Source: Pseudomonadota bacterium
GTDB lineage: Bacteria; Pseudomonadota; Alphaproteobacteria; Rhizobiales; Hyphomicrobiaceae
Length of the DNA stretch: 7,460 nt
Direction of reading: 5' to 3'
Assembly (NCBI GenBank): GCA_021812845.1
Contig: JAKAML010000060.1
Location: 1-7,460 of the forward strand
Shown in pieces: positions 5,035 through 7,460 of this stretch. The notes under the pieces were generated by a model. The model was not told the origin of the DNA. It ran no database searches and saw only the letters and a program-made list of their open reading frames with translations. Both the position numbers and the translations under genes were made by a program. How positions within the stretch are numbered: position 1 is the first letter of the stretch; every line of letters begins with the position of its first letter.

Positions 5035-5925
5035 ATGGCCACGAGAACCCTTCCCACGATCGCCGGCGGCTCGGCCGGGCTGTCGCGCTATCTCGAGGAG
5101 ATCCGCCGCTTCCCGATGCTGGAGCCGGATCAGGAGTACATGCTCGCCAAGCGCTGGCAGGAGCACGCCGACAGCGACGCGGCGGAGCAGCTCGTGACGT
5201 CGCATCTGCGTCTCGTGGCGCGCATCGCCATGGGCTATCGCGGCTACGGCCTGCCGATCGGAGAGGTGATCTCGGAGGGCAACGTCGGATTGATGCAGGC
5301 GGTCAAGAAGTTCGATCCCGATCGCGGTTTCCGCCTCGCGACATACGCGATGTGGTGGATCCGCGCGTCGATCCAGGAATACATCCTGCGCTCGTGGAGC
5401 CTCGTGAAGATGGGCACCACCGCAGCCCAGAAGAAGCTGTTCTTCAACCTCCGCCGCACCAAGAGCCAGATGCAGGCGCTCGAGGACGGCGACCTCAGGC
5501 CGGATCAGGTCAAGGCGATCGCGACCAAGCTCGGCGTCGGCGAGGACGACGTGATCTCGATGAACCGGCGGCTCGGCGGCGATGCCTCGCTGAACGCGCC
5601 GGTGCGCGCCGATCAGGAATCGGGCGAATGGCAGGACTGGCTCGTCGACGATACGCCCGACCAGGAGGAGCGGCTGGTCGAGGCCGAGGAGTTCAGCCAA
5701 CGTCGCAACTACCTGAAGTCGGCGCTGTCGGATCTCAACGACCGCGAGCGGCGCATTTTCGAGGCGCGGCGTCTCGCCGAGGAGCCGGCGACGCTCGAGG
5801 ATCTGTCGGCCGAGTTCGGCGTCAGCCGCGAGCGGATCCGCCAGATCGAGGTCCGCGCCTTCGAGAAGGTGCAGAAGGCCGTGCAGCGCGCGGCCCGCGC
5901 CACGGACGCGGTGGCCGCCGGCTGA
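5035..5925 (+). CDS. rpoH: RNA polymerase sigma-32 factor RpoH (heat-shock sigma)
   Basis: A 296-residue sigma-70 family protein of normal RpoH length. It directs RNA polymerase to heat-shock genes for chaperones and proteases. Region 1.2/2.1 covers about residues 15-65 (GLSRYLEEIRRFPMLEP, LVTSHLRLVARIAMGYRGYG). Regions 2.2-2.4 follow (LPIGEVISEGNVGLMQAV, then FRLATYAMWWIRASIQEYILRSW, 74-121). The RpoH box QKKLFFNLR at 132-140 is diagnostic. Region 4.2 with its helix-turn-helix is at 251-278 (TLEDLSAEFGVSRERIRQIE). The sequence resembles alphaproteobacterial RpoH1 rather than the stress paralogue RpoH2. The ATG at 5035 has only a weak GGAA eight bases upstream, sitting in the loop of a small CGTC/GACG hairpin (5018-5031), and the 12-nt palindrome GCGGCGCGCCGC is at 4985-4996. 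Both may limit translation. Confidence 0.96.
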   Translation: MATRTLPTIAGGSAGLSRYLEEIRRFPMLEPDQEYMLAKRWQEHADSDAAEQLVTSHLRLVARIAMGYRGYGLPIGEVISEGNVGLMQAVKKFDPDRGFRLATYAMWWIRASIQEYILRSWSLVKMGTTAAQKKLFFNLRRTKSQMQALEDGDLRPDQVKAIATKLGVGEDDVISMNRRLGGDASLNAPVRADQESGEWQDWLVDDTPDQEERLVEAEEFSQRRNYLKSALSDLNDRERRIFEARRLAEEPATLEDLSAEFGVSRERIRQIEVRAFEKVQKAVQRAARATDAVAAG

Positions 5926-6443
5926 ACACGGCGGCACCGCGCGGCGTGCCGTGGCGGCTTCGGTGGTCCGAGCGTCGCGCGGCACGGTCGCTGCTGCAAT
6001 GCGAAATATTCGCGCCGGCGTGTCGGAAAAGCGCAATTCGAATCGCGTAATGTTCTCGACGCGAGCGAGCTGACCTCGCCGGACGGAGCGCGGGCATGAC
6101 CCCGTGTCCTCCGCCGGACGGTGCGTGCGTCGGAGAGAGGGGCCCTGCCCTTGATGTCTCTGAGCCAGTTTCAAGCCTCCGAGGCTGGCGATCGCGTCCG
6201 GGTTCCGTGCGACGGCAATGGATGGAGCCGTCCGAGGGAGCGGAACCCAGGCGCTTGCGTTTGCTCGGTCGCGTTTCCGTCCACGACCGCCGCCTTCGAC
6301 GGCCTTCCGAAACCACGCCCGATGTTCGACGACGGTCCCGCCCCGGCCCGCCGCGAGCGTGCGACGCCGTGGCGACGACGGCCGGCCGGTCCCGGGATCA
6401 TCACCGGTCCGGCGGAAGCGGCACGCACTCGATGGAGTGGCCC
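5926..6443. other. gene-poor stretch after rpoH
   Basis: No confident gene is seen. Notable elements are GCGAA-ATA-TTCGC (6001-6013) and ATTCGAAT (6036-6043) in a less GC-rich patch, the 10-nt direct repeat CGCCGGACGG near 6077 and 6112, and the palindrome AGCCTC-C-GAGGCT (6174-6186). One plus-strand ORF (ATG 6154, 98 codons, stop 6448-6450) ends in ATGCTGA over the start of the next small ORF. Its third-position GC is no higher than the background and it matches no family I know, so it is not called as a gene. Confidence 0.5.
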
Positions 6444-6584
6444 ATGCTGAAGCGCAGTCTTCCAAGTCTGGTCCCAGGTCGAACCCCACCCCGTGCCTCG
6501 AAAGGTCACTATCTCAAGTCCGACGCCGATTGGTATCTCCGCTTCTGGCGACGCAAACCCACGCACCCTCCAAGTAGCGTCTAG
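6444..6584 (+). CDS. possible 46-residue basic small protein
   Basis: The ATG at 6444 has GGAG six bases upstream. The predicted peptide starts MLKRSLPSLVPGR and includes GHYLKSDADWYLRFWRRKP; it is basic, with no membrane span or signal peptide. It is followed after 10 bases by two strong hairpins and a U-rich run, so a plus-strand transcript does seem to end just after it. Its third-position GC (about 58%) is lower than expected for this genome, which argues against coding. The transcript may instead be a small RNA. Confidence 0.27.
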   Translation: MLKRSLPSLVPGRTPPRASKGHYLKSDADWYLRFWRRKPTHPPSSV

Positions 6585-6594
6585 CTCCGCTCAT

Positions 6595-6667
6595 GCCGGC
6601 GGGATGTGCGATCCGCGCCGGCCACGACGATCGAGGGCCGCTCCATCCGGAGCGGCCCTCCTTTATT
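6595..6667 (+). ncRNA. 3' end of a plus-strand transcript: two consecutive hairpins (possible small RNA)
   Basis: The first hairpin pairs GCCGGCGGGAT (6595-6605) with ATCC-G-CGCCGGC (6611-6622), 11 bp with one bulged G and a 5-base loop. The second, ten bases later, is a 12-bp intrinsic terminator. Two stable hairpins ending in a U-run are typical of bacterial small RNAs. The 5' end is unknown: no convincing promoter was seen nearby, so this could also be the 3' untranslated end of the 46-codon ORF or of a longer rpoH transcript. Confidence 0.4.
6633..6667 (+). terminator. intrinsic terminator, plus strand
   Basis: GAGGGCCGCTCC (6633-6644) pairs perfectly with GGAGCGGCCCTC (6649-6660), 12 bp with the tetraloop ATCC, followed by CTTTATT. 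On the minus strand no T-run follows the hairpin, so it terminates rightward transcription, in front of the convergent gene whose stop is at 6701. Confidence 0.85.
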
Positions 6668-6700
6668 GCGGCAGGTGCCCGAGCGGGCGGGCGGGACCGG

Positions 6701-7279
6701 TCAGGAGGGCGGGGAGCAGCCGGCGTGGGCGCGCGCCAGCGCCGTGTCGCGGTCGGCGAAGGCGGCCTCGACCGCGCCGCCCGGAAGCCGCGTGCGGATG
6801 AAGCTCTCGGCCATGCTGGTCTCGAAGCCGGGCAGCACGGCAAGCACGACGAGGTCCGTCGCTGCCGCCGTCACCGAACGGATGAGGACGTGGCGGCCGG
6901 CCTGCCCGCCGCGGTCGTCGCCGATCCGGCCGCTGCCGCCGGCGAGGGCGATGCGACAGATGCCACCGGTGCCGGAGGTCTCGGCGACGACGCGGCCGGC
7001 GGCATAGGGCACCGCCGCGGCGGCGAGGCGGATGGCGGGCGGCTCGGAGACCGCCGCGGCGACCTCCACCGTGCGCATGGCGAGGCGCGGCTCGGGGACC
7101 ACTGTTGCCGGCAGCGCCGGCGCAGGGGAGGGCGCCGGTGCGGCGACGGGCGGTTGGCTCGGTGCCGGGGCCGCGGCCACGACCGCGGGCGGCGGTGCGT
7201 CGGTTGTCACGACCGGGCGGGTCATGGCGGATGGTGCGGTGTCGGTCGCACCCGCCGCGACCGCCGACAGACAGGACAA
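6701..7279 (-). CDS. Pro/Ala-rich, probably exported protein of unknown function
   Basis: 192 residues from a TTG at 7279, the first possible start after an in-frame TGA. The N-terminus (SCLSAVAAGATDTAPSA) resembles the end of a signal peptide but lacks a basic start. Residues about 27-65 are a proline/alanine linker (PPPAVVAAAPAPSQPPVAAP and following), typical of periplasmic or cell-envelope proteins. A compact C-terminal domain covers about 85-190 (PYAAGRVVAETSGTGGICRIALAGG; LVVLAVLPGFETSMAESFIRTRL; AFADRDTALARAHAGC). Cys108 and Cys188 could form a disulfide. Removing one T from a TTT run would join an ATG at 7289 to this frame, giving MTRLSCLSAVAAGA. The overlapping frame (6663-7289) is Arg-rich and is judged a shadow. 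No family was recognised. Confidence 0.6.
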   Translation of the reverse strand: MSCLSAVAAGATDTAPSAMTRPVVTTDAPPPAVVAAAPAPSQPPVAAPAPSPAPALPATVVPEPRLAMRTVEVAAAVSEPPAIRLAAAAVPYAAGRVVAETSGTGGICRIALAGGSGRIGDDRGGQAGRHVLIRSVTAAATDLVVLAVLPGFETSMAESFIRTRLPGGAVEAAFADRDTALARAHAGCSPPS

Positions 7280-7460
7280 AGCGTGTCATAGTAGATGTGG
7301 TACATGCGACGGAATCACACGCGGCCGAAACACAAGCACCAACGAGGATTGTGGAAGGATGGGCATGGAATGCTGAACGACAGCGTCAGGCGATCGTCGT
7401 TCGTCGTTCACCACTCCTCGCTCGTCACTGCTCCTGTCACGCACGCAGTTTTTTGCATCC
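7280..7460. other. window end, nothing assignable
   Basis: This holds the upstream region of the minus-strand gene. A TACTAT (minus strand, 7290-7295) could be a -10 box, which would make that gene nearly leaderless, but no -35 fits. An open plus-strand frame from ATG 7370 to the edge encodes about 30 residues without recognisable features. A weak hairpin (ACTGC 7427-7431 / GCAGT 7445-7449) leads into a run of six T (7449-7454) and might be a terminator. Confidence 0.3.

Noticed and set aside
5932..5951. hairpin CGGCAC / GTGCCG just after rpoH as its terminator
   Set aside because: Only 6 bp with an 8-base loop and no U-run; too weak in DNA this GC-rich.
4906..6489. 527-codon minus-strand ORF covering rpoH
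   Set aside because: It lies antisense to an unmistakable RpoH; its sequence is Arg/Ala/Leu-rich shadow typical of GC-rich DNA and has no recognisable domain.
6663..7289. 208-codon minus-strand ORF starting at ATG 7289
   Set aside because: Extremely Arg-rich after the first few residues; the frame ending at 6701 has the protein-like composition.

Overview
The window looks like a GC-rich alphaproteobacterial chromosome. The best evidence is an RpoH (sigma-32) protein of the alphaproteobacterial type, a RluD-family pseudouridine synthase close to it, a small alphaproteobacterial-type membrane protein, and a GGAAC-N17-CGTT motif of the kind read by the alphaproteobacterial general stress sigma factor EcfG. 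Genus cannot be decided from sequence alone.

Bases 1-2047 are the end of an integrated genomic island or integrative element. Reading from the left they hold a ParA-type ATPase (minus strand, cut by the window edge), a short divergent control region, an AlpA-like winged-helix/HTH regulator and a tyrosine recombinase. The recombinase gene runs directly into the 3' end of a complete tRNA-Glu(CTC) gene on the opposite strand, so its last 18 codons and stop codon lie inside the tRNA gene. The tRNA is therefore the likely attachment site, and integration rewrites the end of the integrase gene. The far end of the element lies outside the window to the left.

Bases 2048-4254 are chromosomal core. 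The tRNA promoter is clear on the minus strand. Next comes a single-span membrane protein (minus strand), divergent from rluD (plus strand), which is followed by an 85-residue two-span membrane protein. A tract with two in-register tandem repeats (9 nt and 15 nt) follows it; all three plus-strand frames are open there, one of them starting with an ATGA overlap on the preceding gene.

Bases 4470-5034 are a long non-coding stretch upstream of rpoH, dense with structure: an AT-rich island with two inverted repeats, an EcfG-like promoter match, a two-part hairpin, a 14-nt palindrome, a 13-nt direct repeat and a GC palindrome near the start. I infer a complex, possibly multi-promoter leader for rpoH, perhaps including a small RNA. 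rpoH itself (296 aa) is intact.

Bases 5926-6700 carry no confident gene, but two strong consecutive hairpins, the second followed by a U-rich run, mark the 3' end of a plus-strand transcript (small RNA or short gene). A Pro/Ala-rich, probably exported protein of unknown function lies on the minus strand at 6701-7279, with a TTG start and a possible one-base frame disruption at its N-terminus. The last 180 bases hold nothing that can be assigned with confidence.
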